The notes: generated by a model from the letters alone, not told the origin. DNA of 64,000 nucleotides from Glandiceps talaboti (GCF_964340395.1 NC_135564.1:12544391-12608390); one strand, 5' to 3'. Counted from the stretch's first letter, positions 36,626 through 52,457 are shown. Numbers and translations are program-made.

Positions 36626-36775
36626 AGATGTATATACGACCACCTTACCGTGATCACCACGTGAGATGGTCGCATACAGATCACCACTGTAAGATTGTAA
36701 GGTGGTCGTATACAGATCATCAGTGACCACTGTAAGATTGTAATTACATTCTTACAGTGGGGATATGTGATGGTG
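36626..36775. repeat. local repeats with a 34-bp near-perfect palindrome
   Basis: GGTCGCATACAGATCACCA and GGTCGTATACAGATCATCA are spaced copies, each followed by CACTGTAAGATTGTAA. The segment 36727-36760 is a palindrome with a single mismatched pair, starting CCACTGTAAGA and ending TCTTACAGTGG. Transcribed, it would form a 34-nt stem. Confidence 0.8.
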
Positions 36776-36809
36776 ATGTGTACATGACCGTCTTTAAAGC
36801 TGACAATTA

Positions 36810-36810
<1 letters not shown>

Positions 36811-36895
<85 letters not shown>

Positions 36896-36960
36896 ATAGA
36901 CAGGCAGGCAAGCAGGCAGGCAGGCAGGCAGATAGACAGACAGAAAGACACACACACGCA
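36811..36960. repeat. (CAGA)n-(GGCA)n composite array
   Basis: About 12 CAGA units, then GGCA blocks separated by GATA and AGCA variants, then CAGA and CA. The ORFs over it on the minus strand are artefacts. Confidence 0.96.
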
Positions 36961-37516
36961 CTCACGCAGTATGAAAAAAGAGAATAGAGAGTAGGCAAGA
37001 TTGGAGTGAGATGTGAAGAAAATGCCCTATTAACAAAACTAATGTGAATATATTATAAGGAGAAAAGAGCAAGACTGACATACATTGACTGAATATGTAC
37101 AATAAATAATTATGTTTGTTGCATTGCATCGTGTATTGGCCAAAAAAGAACACAAACGCTCTGAATTATTCTTATTGAGGACATCAGGAAAGACAGAAAG
37201 TAACTCGACTGAGAATTAATTGTAGCTATAATGACGTTTACATTGAAGTTCCTGTATACACTTCACTAGATGTCCGCTCACAGCATTGTCGAATAATCTG
37301 CGAAGAAAGAGGACGTCGTCGACCCACCCTAGTTTAAGCCTCCGACCCTAAACATTTTTTAAACATTTAAAACAAAAAAAGATAAGAAGTTCTTTGTCTT
37401 CTTGACCTACAGACAGGTCTGTTTTCTTTCCCCAGCGATAGATGTACATATTTCATTAAACTATCACAGGAGGGGGTATTCTGACCGACGTTTTGCTTTG
37501 TTTTTGTGTCGAAGCA

Positions 37517-37521
<5 letters not shown>
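36961..37521. other. noncoding spacer
   Basis: Nothing is recognised. Confidence 0.5.

Positions 37522-37594
<73 letters not shown>
37522..37594. repeat. (CA)n microsatellite
   Basis: About 36 CA dinucleotides without interruption. Confidence 0.97.
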
Positions 37595-37596
<2 letters not shown>

Positions 37597-38516
37597 TAAA
37601 AAGATAACATAAAATAAAATAAATTCCCGACCTATTTTCTGAGGCCGTGTTATCGGAAAGACTCACCTTAATATACACTTAGCCCCATCAGAACCAAAAG
37701 AGTTTTTCTAAATATCGCAACTGAGATTTAACACAACAACGATTCAGCAATAAGTAAATTTTAAAAAAATACTATTGGCATCAGATGTAAAGGTGGGACT
37801 CTCTCTCCATACCACTTAGGGTATTCTGATAACAACATCAAAAACAGATAATCAAATAATCTTGACGTCACACGTACGTGATACCTGACTTCAAGTACAT
37901 CATAATTAGCTTTCCTTTCATAAATATCTGTGAGAAGAATGAACGTTTTTGAAAGAGGACAGGGTATCCTTGTGGGGCAATAGATTATATCAGTATTTTC
38001 CTATTGTGCATGCATACTTGTAATTAGAGGAAATGTCATGAGAAACTCCCTCCTGTCGCTATATTCACGCTCTATAAACACGACTATAACTGTTTCGTTT
38101 AAATGAAAGTGGTTCATTTGAAAAATTCTTCTTCTCAATATCTAGGTATGTGTTCTATATAATGGTTACATTATCATATAGTAATTCGGTTCAACTTTAC
38201 ACTGAGTTTCTTTTTGTGAGAGATTAATATGACAATCCACTCGACACTCAGTTGAAAACAGACAAAGGGTTGCTAAATTGTCCACTTAACTCTATGTTAA
38301 GTGACAATCATTATGTGTATGTTTGGGAGCTAGAAATATCTAATTACAGGTCGTACGTTTGATTCATAAGATGGTAAACATCAAAACAAGCAAGACATAC
38401 GCATCCTCCTTGCATGTAATTCCTGTCAGCACAATAGTAGCTTGGTAGCCGCGGGCCGTTTATTCCTGTAATGCTGTCTGATCTCGTATTTACATTTTAA
38501 ATCTTTCTGTAGAATT
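37595..38516. other. noncoding, nothing recognised
   Basis: AT-rich sequence with no supported gene or element. Confidence 0.5.
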
Positions 38517-38940
38517 CTATAGTTGAACCATCTAGTTGTTATTCTGTAATTTAGCACAATATCTAGGCGGATCAATCCACATTTCATTTGCTCTTAGGCT
38601 AAAATGAATATAACAAGGTAAAGAAATCAGGTTCCTTAATGAACACTTTAAATCACTACCACAGACACGCTAATGGAACAGCAAAGTTCAAGTTGTTAAA
38701 AATAATCAGTTCCGAAAAGGAGTAAGATAATGATTTCCGTTTGTAGTTATTTTAAGAATATCTGATACATTAACCTGATTCATTTAGTATCTCCTATAAG
38801 TGTAACCCTACAATCGTGTATATACTTCTCGTTTCGTTATTCAGATTATCTGTCATAACATTTATCTATTATTGTCTATCATAGCATTTACGCTGCCAAT
38901 CGCAGAGCAGTGTTTCATGCCTGCTTTGGATACTGAACAG
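38517..38940 (+). repeat. long diverged duplication, copy 1
   Basis: This aligns with 39133-39530 in the same order: TCTATAGTTGAA, ATTCTGTAAT, AAATCACTA, CATTTCCGTT-like with GTAGTTATTTTAAGAA, CTCGTTTC, and GCTGCCAATCG-AGAGCAGTGTT. The copies differ by many substitutions and by a deletion of about 47 bp in copy 2, so the duplication is old. Confidence 0.85.
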
Positions 38941-39132
38941 CAGGAATAGTTCTAAATTGAAAGTACTAAAAGCATTACTGCAAACCAAATGCTTTTATAA
39001 CAATTTTTAGTCATTATTATTTGCTAGCTCGGCTTATGAATGTCGTCCAGGTGGCAAGTAAAGATGCGAGACTTTTGACACTAAATAAAGTTTCGCTAAC
39101 TAGGAATAACCATAACAGTTATATTACAGAGG

Positions 39133-39530
39133 TCTATAGTTGAATATCTAGTTATCATTCTGTAATATTATTGAGCTTATTATCTAGGAGTAAGAATTAA
39201 ACTGTCAAGATAAATAAAACTGGATTGCTTATATACACCTCAAATCACTATCGTAGACATGCAAATAGTGTATCAACTTTGTTAGAAATAATCACTTCAG
39301 AACAAAGTAACATAGTCATTTCCGTTGGTAGTTATTTTAAGAACAGTTGGTAAAAGTAAACAGTCAATTACCGTACTTTCTATAACTGTAACCTACGGTC
39401 ACATATCTAGTTCTCGTTTCTCATATTAAGAACAATCATATTATATATTATAACTCTTCTGCTGCCAATCGTAGAGCAGTGTTGCACACCTGCATACAAT
39501 TCTTGTGATACTAAACTGTTAGAATTATCC
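39133..39530 (+). repeat. long diverged duplication, copy 2
   Basis: Partner of 38517-38940, offset 616 bp at its left end and 569 bp at its right end. The two best-kept blocks are GTAGTTATTTTAAGAA and GCTGCCAATCGTAGAGCAGT. No reading frame is conserved between the copies. Confidence 0.85.
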
Positions 39531-39873
39531 GCAGCATGAACAGTAGAAGTCATTTATAGAGAATTAAATCTCAAATCAGCAGACGAGCCATACTCCAGGC
39601 AATATTCACATATTACATATTGATCTCGAGTTATTGTTAACACTTTCGTATTCTTCGACCACATAAATGTATACGATCTTTTCACTACTTCAATTTCAAT
39701 CAAAATTGAGACGCATTCTTGTTATTTGCAAGGTTATTATCCGCTGTTTTTATTGGTTCTATATTATTTGTGATGGCGTTGCATGTATTTCTTTCTGTGA
39801 CATTTTAGAAGCTTTCACTAATATTCTTACCGGATGTATAAGAAGCATAATAAGCGTTTTTGACCTTACGGTA

Positions 39874-40172
39874 GGCATTCAATTGACATCCGGTTAAATG
39901 TTCTATGTCCCTTATTGAAGGCATTCAGTTGACATCCGGTTAAATGTTCTCTGTCCCTTATTGAAGGCATTCAGTTGACATCCGGTTAAATGCGTTCTGT
40001 CCCTTATTGAAGGCATTCGGTTGATATCCGGTTAAATGCTTTCTGTCCCTTATCGAAGGCATTCAGTTGACATCCGGTTAAATGCTTTCTGTCCCTTATT
40101 GAAGGCATTCAGTTGACATCCGGTTAAATGTTCTCTGTTCCTTATTGAAGACATTTAGTTTACATCTGGTAT
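39874..40172 (+). repeat. 46-bp minisatellite, six full units plus a partial seventh
   Basis: Units start at 39874, 39920, 39966, 40012, 40058 and 40104, each exactly 46 bp, with a decayed partial unit at 40150. Each begins GGCATTCAGTTGACATCCGG and ends CCCTTATTGAA. Units differ at only a few positions, so the expansion is recent. There are no unique spacers, so this is not a CRISPR array. Confidence 0.98.
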
Positions 40173-40675
40173 TCATTTCTTTGCAGAAGGTCATCAGAAT
40201 ACCCCCACTCCCCCCCCCCCGGAAATTATAAATTGACACTTCCTAATTTTCTTTTTGTAATTCTGTAATTCTAAGCAGCTGCAATAAAAGGTGTTTATCG
40301 TGATATTATCTAGACTGGATTGATTACTAAATTATTACTTACCGTCTTAAGACGATTTCATGCGATTTACCAGAATAATATGAATGATTAATTACATATA
40401 CGTCAGTACAGGCAAAGAACTAAGAACTAGTGAAATATATACGTGTATAAAAGTACAAATGTCTCCGAGAATATTAGCAAGGACCAAGCTAGTTATTAAA
40501 AAATCATAACTTCAGGCTGGATGTGGGCGCGGTTAGTATCTCTCTTCAAAATGCCATTTGAAGATTAATAGTAAAACCTCACGCACATAATTAATAAACT
40601 GAAACATTGTATTCAAGATTTTAGTAGTTTAATTTTATGTAGTACAAATTTGCCCAATTTTCCCTTTAATATCTT
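40173..40675. other. noncoding, nothing recognised
   Basis: A C10 run lies near 40209-40218. No gene is seen. Confidence 0.5.
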
Positions 40676-40905
40676 TTAGAGAATTCTGATTCAAATTCCT
40701 GTATTGCATGCAAACTGAATATCGAATTCTGAATTCTCATTCTCATTCTCATTCTGATGACGGCATTACTTGCCAAATTGAATATCGAATTCTGAGTTCT
40801 GATGCTAGTATTAGACCAAACAGAATACAGCACTCTGCACTAATTCAGATGCTAACATTATAAACCAAACTCAATTTTGAATTCAGAATTCTGACTATAA
40901 TAGTA
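40676..40905. repeat. GAATTCTGA-rich degenerate tandem region
   Basis: The strings GAATATCGAATTCTGA and GAATTCAGAATTCTGA recur at about 60-bp spacing with a short (CATTCT)n run at 40736-40755. Several overlapping EcoRI-type palindromes GAATTC occur. Confidence 0.65.
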
Positions 40906-41366
40906 TTACATCAAACTCGACAAAGTGATATTTTCTAATATCCTATATATGAAACATGTGTTTCCATTTCAATCATATAAATGTGGATTACTGAGTAGGT
41001 TTACTTTAATGGTGAAATTTACGACTCTATGACATTTTGTCTGTTGTTTGTATTTTCGGTTACCTCAAAGGAGTCATGTTTAATTTCAAGTTATTTCCAG
41101 TGGGGAAAGTAGTAGGGCACCTTGACATTGACCTTTTCAATTTTAATGCCATGTACTTCTGACAACACGATCCAGAATCTAGGCAAATTCGTTGCATATA
41201 GCTTTAAGGGAAACATTAGAAATATATAATTCAGCTTCGGTGATGTTTATTATGCTTATATTCTTCTGAAATATTTAGTCCAGCTTCTGTGATGTTTATT
41301 TTGTTTATAACGCTTTCTTCCTATTGTGTTCTGTGTATTTATTTTCATATCATACAATAAAGCCGT
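40906..41366. other. noncoding spacer
   Basis: CAGCTTC-GGTGATGTTTATT and CAGCTTCTGTGATGTTTATT form a small direct pair at 41232-41251 and 41281-41300. Nothing else is recognised. Confidence 0.5.
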
Positions 41367-41520
41367 ACATACATACATACATACATACATACATACATAC
41401 ATACATACATACATACATACATGCATACATACACACACATACACATACATACATACATACATACATACATACATACATACATACATACATACATACATAC
41501 ATACATACATACATACATAC
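41367..41520. repeat. (CATA)n microsatellite
   Basis: About 38 units with one CATG and a short CACA interruption. False ORFs run through it on both strands. Confidence 0.97.
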
Positions 41521-42000
41521 TGTTTGTACGTTTGCAATTCTACGAAGTTTTGCATTTTAAGTGAAGAGTCATTATTCTACAATTAAATATTTTACAATAC
41601 GTAGTGCATTCTCATCAATAAATGATTTACACATGTAATCTGGACGTTTTCAGAATATGTCAGATCTTATTTAGTTTCTGTCGCAATGGCTTTGAGTTCA
41701 AAAACCTCTCAGTATTGAAGGTCAGACGCCACAAAGGACACCCTACGTTCCTGTAGGATATGTTGACATCTAAGTGCACTTATGTTATGAATGCCTCAAG
41801 GTTTAATGAAAGCCCAAAGCTATTACACAAGCAAGATAATGATGTTGAAGGTAGCCAAGTATATTTCGAAAGTCATAACGTCTTCAACTAAAACAAGTAA
41901 GGTATGCATGCGACTGTGCACAAATGCACGCATGAATGCTCACTTCACTGTGTGCCAACCGACCTACACACATATCAGCTTTATCTATCAACCTACCAAC
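41521..42000. other. noncoding spacer
   Basis: Nothing is recognised before the array. Confidence 0.5.
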
Positions 42001-42670
<670 letters not shown>

Positions 42671-43651
42671 AGATACATTTTTATAACCCTCCAAACTCAG
42701 ATCAATGTTTTACCATGTATATTAATATATTGATGGATATCAGATTATATTCACGGTTTTGTCTTCAATCGGGTAATTGATTCTGTACTATTATAGCTGC
42801 AGTTCTAATCCCTGTTTGGAAATGCAGAAAATGGATTCGGTTGATAAAATACATTAATATATGTAGTTGCATATAGAGTATTTCAAATGTACTGAACTTG
42901 TGTCTGTTTAACTTGAGTCGTGTTTGTTTTTGCTTGTTCGCTTGCTTGATAGTTTCGTAATCTCTTTTCATCTCTATTAACTTTAATTATGACTATGGGC
43001 TTCTTATATTAACCTGTTTTCTAAATCATGCTTGATCTTCATCAGCTGAAGAATCGATTTATTAGTTTCAAAACAATGAAAATTACATAAATTAAATCAT
43101 CTGCTATGTATCTTACCTCCTGATTTAATCATTCATTTGCTAATGACAACTTAGTGTTTTGTTAGTAATTTAGAAAAGTCGGAAAAGTTGGCCATTTTTC
43201 AAAAATAACTACTTAACAGAGAAGAGCGGCGAGGCTAAATATTACTTCCTTTCAGCCTAGGGATTATTATTTTAGCGTTTTATCATCTTCTGTGATTGAT
43301 TTTTAAAAATGTATATATGTCATGAACTAGCATTAACGATGCACTAGCTTTAACGGGAGTATTATTTTAGCGATCAGACAACCAACAATATTGGAAATTG
43401 ATGAAATATCAATAAATAGACGTTGCAAATGTTGATTAGGGGTCATTATTATCAACAAGTAGTATTTTAAAACAGTAACAGGTTGAAATTGTGATTACAT
43501 TGCTTCGCTGATGTTTTTGGACACGAACCCAAAAAATCTATTAATTTGGACTTATTATACATTATGTGAACAGTTTACACAAATATGTTTTGAGAACTGT
43601 AACCAGCTCAAATATCGTAAGCATACTAAGTATGGTGATAGAATAGCAAGC
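42671..43651. other. noncoding, nothing recognised
   Basis: The palindromic string TTCATCAGCTGAAGAA lies near 43039. No gene is seen. Confidence 0.5.
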
Positions 43652-43743
<92 letters not shown>

Positions 43744-43754
43744 CGACGACGACA
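43652..43754. repeat. (GAT)n trinucleotide microsatellite
   Basis: About 30 GAT units ending in GAC variants. Open frames encode poly-Asp, poly-Ser or poly-Ile only because of the triplet period. Confidence 0.97.
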
Positions 43755-45059
43755 ACAGACACATATAATACAAATTTTGAGTCTAATCAATAATCAAGTG
43801 ATCAATAATCAAATCAAATGTCCTTTATCACCTTAACTTAGTTATCTATACACAACCGTGTGATACATGAATTGGATACTTTCAATTACTGTTTCTATTA
43901 TTTCAATATGGAATACACTTTGAGGCAAGGAATGAATGTAGTATAGGTAAACTGCTGGCTGTATTTCATGTTTGGTTTATATTATTGTAAAACTGCTATT
44001 GAATAAGAAGAGACAACGATATACTATTGCGCACATGTCCTGCGCACATCGGTCAACTTGTATACCTCTAAGTCAAATGTTTACATCTGTATATTAACAT
44101 ATTAATTCATTAATTTAACTACTGCCAACTGAACTCTTTGCTAGTTTTCAGTCTTGATAGAAGATTCCATTAAATTAATACACCATTGATTTTTGTCCAG
44201 TATGATAATTCTGAGATCAGGGTTGTTTAATTTAGATGTTGTAGATTTAGTAATAGTGGAAGAAGATGTTTCAATAAAGTAAATAATTAAATATTTAGCT
44301 CGAAAAGAAAAGTAAGACTAAACATTATTCTTTATTTACAAACAGGGAGAGAAATAAATGAAAGGGAAATCAGTTAGCTCTAGATCATATGCTCGCTGCT
44401 CCCTGTGGTCAGATAGTCCCCTTCACGTTCTGTGCTGTTCGTTCGAATATACCGACAGTGTGTGATGGTTGATACACTATAAATCTCTGAGCTATTGGTG
44501 AGAGGTGCATGTAGATACTTGAAATATTGCCCACGAATAATTAAAGACGGCTGCAAAGGTTGTCTGCAATTTCGAATGCAACACCTGAAAGTGGCATTAG
44601 TATAGATAGATGTGTGGGCAAGAGGTCAACGTGACTGTGCATTGAACCTATCTGAATGACTTCATCGCGTAGCTGTTTATATACTCAATCCCATGCTGGC
44701 ACTGCTTCTAACTCCAAAACATTCTATATTTATAATCGCAGTCACGTTGTTCCTAACTGGTCTATCCGTTTATGTCGCCGATGTACGAGTCAACTTAATG
44801 TCATTAGCATCACGTGGCTTTTTCTTTCCGTTTTATCACTGTAACGAACGACAGGTGGATCAAATGTCGTCCTTGCTATTAAAGCTCTTAAGACCAACAA
44901 GATAAAGGATAGAGAGACAGAAATCTCAAAACACGCTTTTAGAATGATTGGATTACATATCGTGTGATTTGAACTATCTGACCACAATTATGAAACACCT
45001 GAGCGGAATAGACAACTAGCGTTACAATAAACAGACTGCTAGATATAGAATATGTTTGT
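43755..45059. other. noncoding, nothing recognised
   Basis: ORFs of 62-70 aa near 44656-44987 overlap on both strands and have no domain. Confidence 0.5.
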
Positions 45060-45310
45060 TAGAGTTAAAAAGATCCGATTTGATTTTATTATAAATTTTT
45101 GTTACATTTGTAGAATTGATTTAGATTCATTTCATTGAATTGTATGGATTTGATTTGATTCAGTTTTAATTACATGATTTGATTTGTGATTTGAATGACA
45201 TTACGTTATTCTATTATGATTCGTTTGATTTGATTTGATTGGCTTGATCTGATATCATCTGATCATAGCTGGTTTTGAGCAGCTCTGATCTGATCTGATA
45301 TGATATAGCT
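45060..45310. repeat. degenerate TTGAT/CTGAT-rich sequence
   Basis: Frequent TTTGATTTGATT and CTGATCTGATATGAT strings show an old, decayed pentanucleotide-like repeat. Confidence 0.7.
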
Positions 45311-45515
45311 GTTAATATTATGTCTTTCTCTTAGATGCAAATGTATTGTTTGCTCTCACAACGTTGTCTTGTTACCCCATTGCAAGCATAGCGTTGTACT
45401 TGCCCAACTAATCGCATCGTAAATATGGACCAGCAACTACAATTCGCAAATGAAAAAAATTCAATGGCCTTATTCGTTATCGTTAACTCTGTATTATAAC
45501 TGTGATCAAACTATC

Positions 45516-45659
45516 TTCTTGATTTATTTATTTAATTATTTGTTTATTTATATACTTATGTATTCATTTAGCTATCTGTTCATTTATTCATGTGCGATTT
45601 ATTCATCTATTTATTTATTTATATATTTATTTATTTATTTATTTATCTAGTTATTCATC

Positions 45660-45728
<69 letters not shown>

Positions 45729-45770
45729 TTATTTATTTATTTATCTAGTTATTCATCGATTTATTCATAT
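45516..45770. repeat. (TTTA)n-(TA)n-(TTTA)n array
   Basis: A 54-bp TA core (about 45668-45722) is flanked on both sides by TTTA units and by near-matching copies of TCTAGTTATTCATC, making the two shoulders look like direct duplicates. Confidence 0.95.
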
Positions 45771-47214
45771 CTTAATTTATTCATTGCATTTATCTATATT
45801 CTAAAAATTGTGTTTTGATTAAGTAAATATATATTGCACTGGTTAATAAACTTTGACTACTTTAACCATATGTGGGCCTACACCGTTATTAACTTAATAA
45901 AATATTGCGATAACAACTGTCATTAATTTTATAGCATGTGACTAGAGAAACTGGGACTGACATTGTGTATAGTATGACATGAGAGTACGTACACGAGAGA
46001 ACTGCCACGTTCTTGAATTAACCTGTAGGCCTGTGTTGCTTTTTCTAATGTGTTATTTCCGTAGACCTTTTTATTATCTGCCAACTCACCTGATAATGTG
46101 TACATGGCATGATTTATTGCCTCTATTCTAAGTCAATTGACTTCGAAAGAAGCTAGAGAATATTAATCCCCAGTTTATCATTAGTTTTAAATATATATGC
46201 ACTACATTTCCCTGCACATGGCATCGACCTTGTTCAACAAAAAGGCGGTAGATGTTACACAAAAGGGATTCCTTTGTGTATACCTTCGTTACTAACTGTA
46301 AAGTCTCTCCGGTAACGATCAATTTTCTGTCTACACACTCATGTAAGACTATGCAAACCTTCGCCTCTTCTCTTTCCGTATTAAGTACATTCAGATCGAC
46401 TGTAGCCACGGTGATTACGTGACCTTAGGGTCACAGGAGGGGCACTTGCATGATTGAATAAGATACAGTTAACAATATATGGAAGGAAATCGTGATGATA
46501 CAAATCCACCTCTACACGAACCTTTAAATTAGAAGCAAATGAAGACAAAATATAGGATAATGTTTTACATGTAACTACCGCTTGCTTGAGGGAATAATTT
46601 CAGTTCATAATGCAAGTTTCTTTTCAGCGGAATCCTCTATATCAATTCTAATTAGGGTGAGCAACTCGTTATATCATTTTCTTCACATATCTTTTATAAA
46701 ACAATAAATCATAAATCACATTATAATATACTTGTGTTGAAAACGTTTTCCGAAATCAAAAATAGTGGTGCTCGTGGTGATGGTGACAATGCCATTGGTG
46801 CACATTACCGATGACTGCAAACCTCAGACGGCAGTGACAGCCGTGTTTGCTCTCCGCAGCATTGATGGCTTTAAATTGTAAACAGAACAGAAACACCATT
46901 GTTGACTGTCATTGTAACAAATTTAGGGAACGTTTTTCTGCTTAAGATTGTGATTGTATGTTATCGTAGTTATCGGTCTAGAAATCAAATATTCGAATAT
47001 TCACAAAATCATTAAGTCCACATCATTTCTACAACCTTGAATGTGGTGGCGCTTTTTCGTTGCAGTTTTAACCTACCATAAGAAAGGGTGGTATTACGCT
47101 TATGTCTATGTGCGTGTTGGGTGGGGGACGTCCGGCTGTGGGCACGATTGTAATGAATCTTGTTACTCACCTTTTGTGGTAATGCCTAATGGCAAGAACT
47201 AAGAAGGTTTTGGT
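45771..47214. other. noncoding, nothing recognised
   Basis: A 93-codon open frame at 46128-46409 on the minus strand starts on GTG. It contains a possible donor (AACGAAG|GTATAC) but no recognisable domain, so I do not support it as a gene. Confidence 0.4.
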
Positions 47215-47640
47215 AAACATTCAATGAATATTAATGAGCATGACTGTAACAAGGCGCACGTATCCTATAAAGCATGTTGATTTAGCTTTTATTATTAATA
47301 AATCATTTTGATAATTAATGATTTTTCCGATATTTAAGCTATATCTAAATTCAAGATGACAAACAGCATGTGTTTCATAAAGCGTGTTGATGTACCTTTT
47401 GATTTTATGATATTTTGATTAGTGATTTTTGGTAAAGAAGAATGAATGCTTCAGATTTCATACAGACATTAACAATGACATGACTTGTCGATGTGGCTTT
47501 TGATTTTAATCAATCATTTGCATAATTAATGATTTTAAGAAAATGGGCAATATCTTAAAACATGCTTCAAATTTCATATGACATGGTGTCTATATTGACG
47601 ATGACATATGCACGTGTCCTACATATTCATAATGATACAT
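47215..47640. repeat. AT-rich dispersed repeat family, copy B
   Basis: Three imperfect units of 110-140 bp in tandem share GTTGAT followed by CTTTTGATTTTA-like sequence, CATAATTAATGATTTT-like sequence and GCTTCAAATTTCATA. GGCGCACGTATCCTATAAA links this copy to 28250-28790. Confidence 0.6.
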
Positions 47641-47757
47641 GATAACAAAGGATTAGCACATTAATTATTTATTTGCCAGAGGTTAAAAAGAAAACCAAAT
47701 TTACATATCAAGTGAGGAAAATGAAATAATCAAGTAAACGCATCGGCAATGAGAAAA

Positions 47758-47760
<3 letters not shown>

Positions 47761-47844
<84 letters not shown>
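47761..47844. repeat. (TA)n microsatellite, left tract
   Basis: 42 TA dinucleotides. Confidence 0.98.
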
Positions 47845-49999
<2,155 letters not shown>

Positions 50000-50340
50000 C
50001 AAATAATTGTTTGGTTCTGGCACTCGACCCCACCTGGCTTTTCACTGCCAATCCTTAACTTTTTTTACGTATTCGAGAAAATAATATAATCGCAAAAATT
50101 GTGAAGTCTCGCGAGAAATGGTGGATGTGGAAACTGGCATCAACTCAAAAAGACAATTTAAAACTGTTCTTTCAATCTGCAATGGCTGTACATCTGATAG
50201 GAAGAAATAAACAACACAGAGACCATTTTGAAAACAATGGAAAAGCTGAACTAGACGCTCACACAGAAAAAAATAATCTACCTATTCTAAAATTGGGCGT
50301 AATCGGAACCACACAATTTTTTTTATTAGGCCTAATACTA
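50000..50340 (+). repeat. dispersed repeat with TCTCGCGAGA, copy 1
   Basis: This aligns with 55868-56127. Shared strings include AATTGTTTG, GTATTCG, AAGTCTCGCGAGAAAT, AAAAGACAA, GAGACCAT, AATCTACCTA, TCTAAAATTG and TTAGGCCT. It carries the palindrome TCTCGCGAGA at 50107-50116, the known CGCG core-promoter element. Just after it, ATGGTGGATGTGG could be an old start codon. No intact gene is present. The repeat's class is unknown. Confidence 0.8.
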
Positions 50341-52347
50341 GATTAGAGTGAATATTCTTACTGTTTCTAATTACCAGACTGAAAACTGACGAAAAAAATA
50401 CGCGCTCTATGGTCGGATTTGGAAGAAGAAATGGCGTCACAGCAGACTACCCAATGGTCGTGCCACATCTTCCTTTATGTTTAACTATGAATGCTAAAAG
50501 TGAAGAGTATATTCAACCCATTTACTCTAAAAAGTAACGTATTGATACACAAAAATAATCATATACCACGTATACAATGGTCCAATTAACGTTGAGAGAC
50601 ACACAGTGGGAGAATGTTTTATCAGGAGTTTGGTCTCGTGGAATACTGGAGTGAATTTCAATTCACTATACATAGGTCTGTCAAACGTCCAAAGGTGAAT
50701 TACTGTCTAGCTTCAATATACAATACAAATCCCACAGGTAAACCTTGTAGCACAAATTGAATCGTAAATTTCTAAACTTGCAAAAGTGATGTTCTTAGTG
50801 TGCTATCAATTGAATTTTCCCTTCAATGCTAGCATCTGTATTTCCTAAGTATATTGCAGTAATTTCAGTGAATTTAAGTACATTAAATTCACACACTGTC
50901 CACTATTAATACTTATGAAATGAGAATGCACAGTTCCTCATAGTTGTTCACCTCATTTTCTTTACCGCAATATTCCTACATATTTCCATCCCTTTTTATA
51001 AGGTTGTAAAACGTTCAGTCCCCCGTTGTGTCATATCAAGCATATCAATTTTCTAAACTGTGTCACAGCATTTCACTTTCATATCGTAAAACCATGTATT
51101 TTATCTTATATGCTGGCACCAATGTATATTGTTAGTAAAACGCAAAGGTAATAATAGACGGGTCTGGTTAAAAGGTTAAATTTGAAACGAATGTTTCATA
51201 TTCAACACAGTTAACTATCAACGTTTATCAAATTGTTACTGTCGTGTGAAAAATTCTCACGGTTAGTGAAAGTTGCAACTACTGATCAGTGGACATTTGG
51301 TTTAATGATCTAACATAATAAATTTATTTTGACTTTTCACATTGTACCGATTATGTGAAAATAGTACCTTTTGGTAAAACTATTAACAAACACAGTACAC
51401 GCATTTCATTATTTCATTATCGTTAATAGTAATTTTGCATAATAATTCCACTTATATTAATATTATTTGATTTTCACTCTTTAAAAAACATACATCTTTC
51501 AAACCAAGTGTTCTATTCGAGAGATGAAGTCAACTTTGTAATATCTATCAATGTATCATCGTTCAATAAATCCTTAATCGTTCCGAAAAACTAAACACAG
51601 TAAGAAAATCGTGTACAGCTTTCCTTGTGAGCACAATTGAGTCGTTTCAAGGCAACCTCAGCCTTCAATGTAGCTTGTTATCTGTTTCCCTTTGTTAAGC
51701 AATCCCACACTTAATGTCTTTCTCAGCAAAATTCTGACCAATTTGTATTAGGTCGTCAGTGACGTATACTTAACAGAGCGGAAACCATTACCATTGATCA
51801 TTAGGATGTCCTTGCATGGTGCGATAATTGCTTATCTACACATAGAAACTCGTTATAAGGACATTTATGAAGGTATACATAGTAAAAGAGTGCATTATGA
51901 ACGGTTGAAATTTTACACGTGAGATTGCAATTCCTTTGTATGGATCAAAATGTTATCGTCCATCCACTAGTTACTTTGCATGATCACGTCTTCCTGTCGC
52001 TGATGTAGCATTTCTTTACCATCATTGTATATTGCTGATGTGACGTCAAATATGTCCCTATCATTCCATTTTCCCTTTTCATGCAATTAGTTTGATATCT
52101 TTTTTTTAAGTTTTTGCAGACGCTCTTTTCTGCCTTCTTATCCGTGAAATCTACGAACTATTAGGCTAAATGTGACGTTTGGGAATATATTTAAAAGAAA
52201 AGTTCTTTCTCATTACTTATAAATTTTGGCTGTTATATGTACACGCAATATATTATTTCAAATTGAATCCAAGAATGGGTGTAGTATTGTAAAGTAATAA
52301 AATTGTGATGGACAGGTCTAGTACTGAAAGGAACTGAATTAAGGACA
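50341..52347. other. noncoding, nothing recognised
   Basis: AAATGGCGTCACAGCAG at about 50429 looks like a promoter-proximal start, but only 17 codons follow before a stop. No element or gene is supported in the rest. Confidence 0.45.
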
Positions 52348-52382
52348 GATGGATGGATGGGTGGATGGATTGATACATGTAT

Positions 52383-52457
<75 letters not shown>

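Noticed and set aside
39874-40172. CRISPR-like array
   Set aside because: Units are contiguous 46-bp repeats without unique spacers, in a eukaryotic genome.
43511-43773. Poly-Asp, poly-Ser and poly-Ile ORFs
   Set aside because: All three are readings of one GAT triplet array; no flanking coding signal or splice site supports a protein.
46128-46409. 93-codon minus-strand open frame
   Set aside because: It starts on GTG, not ATG, and the putative acceptor is poor; no domain is recognised.
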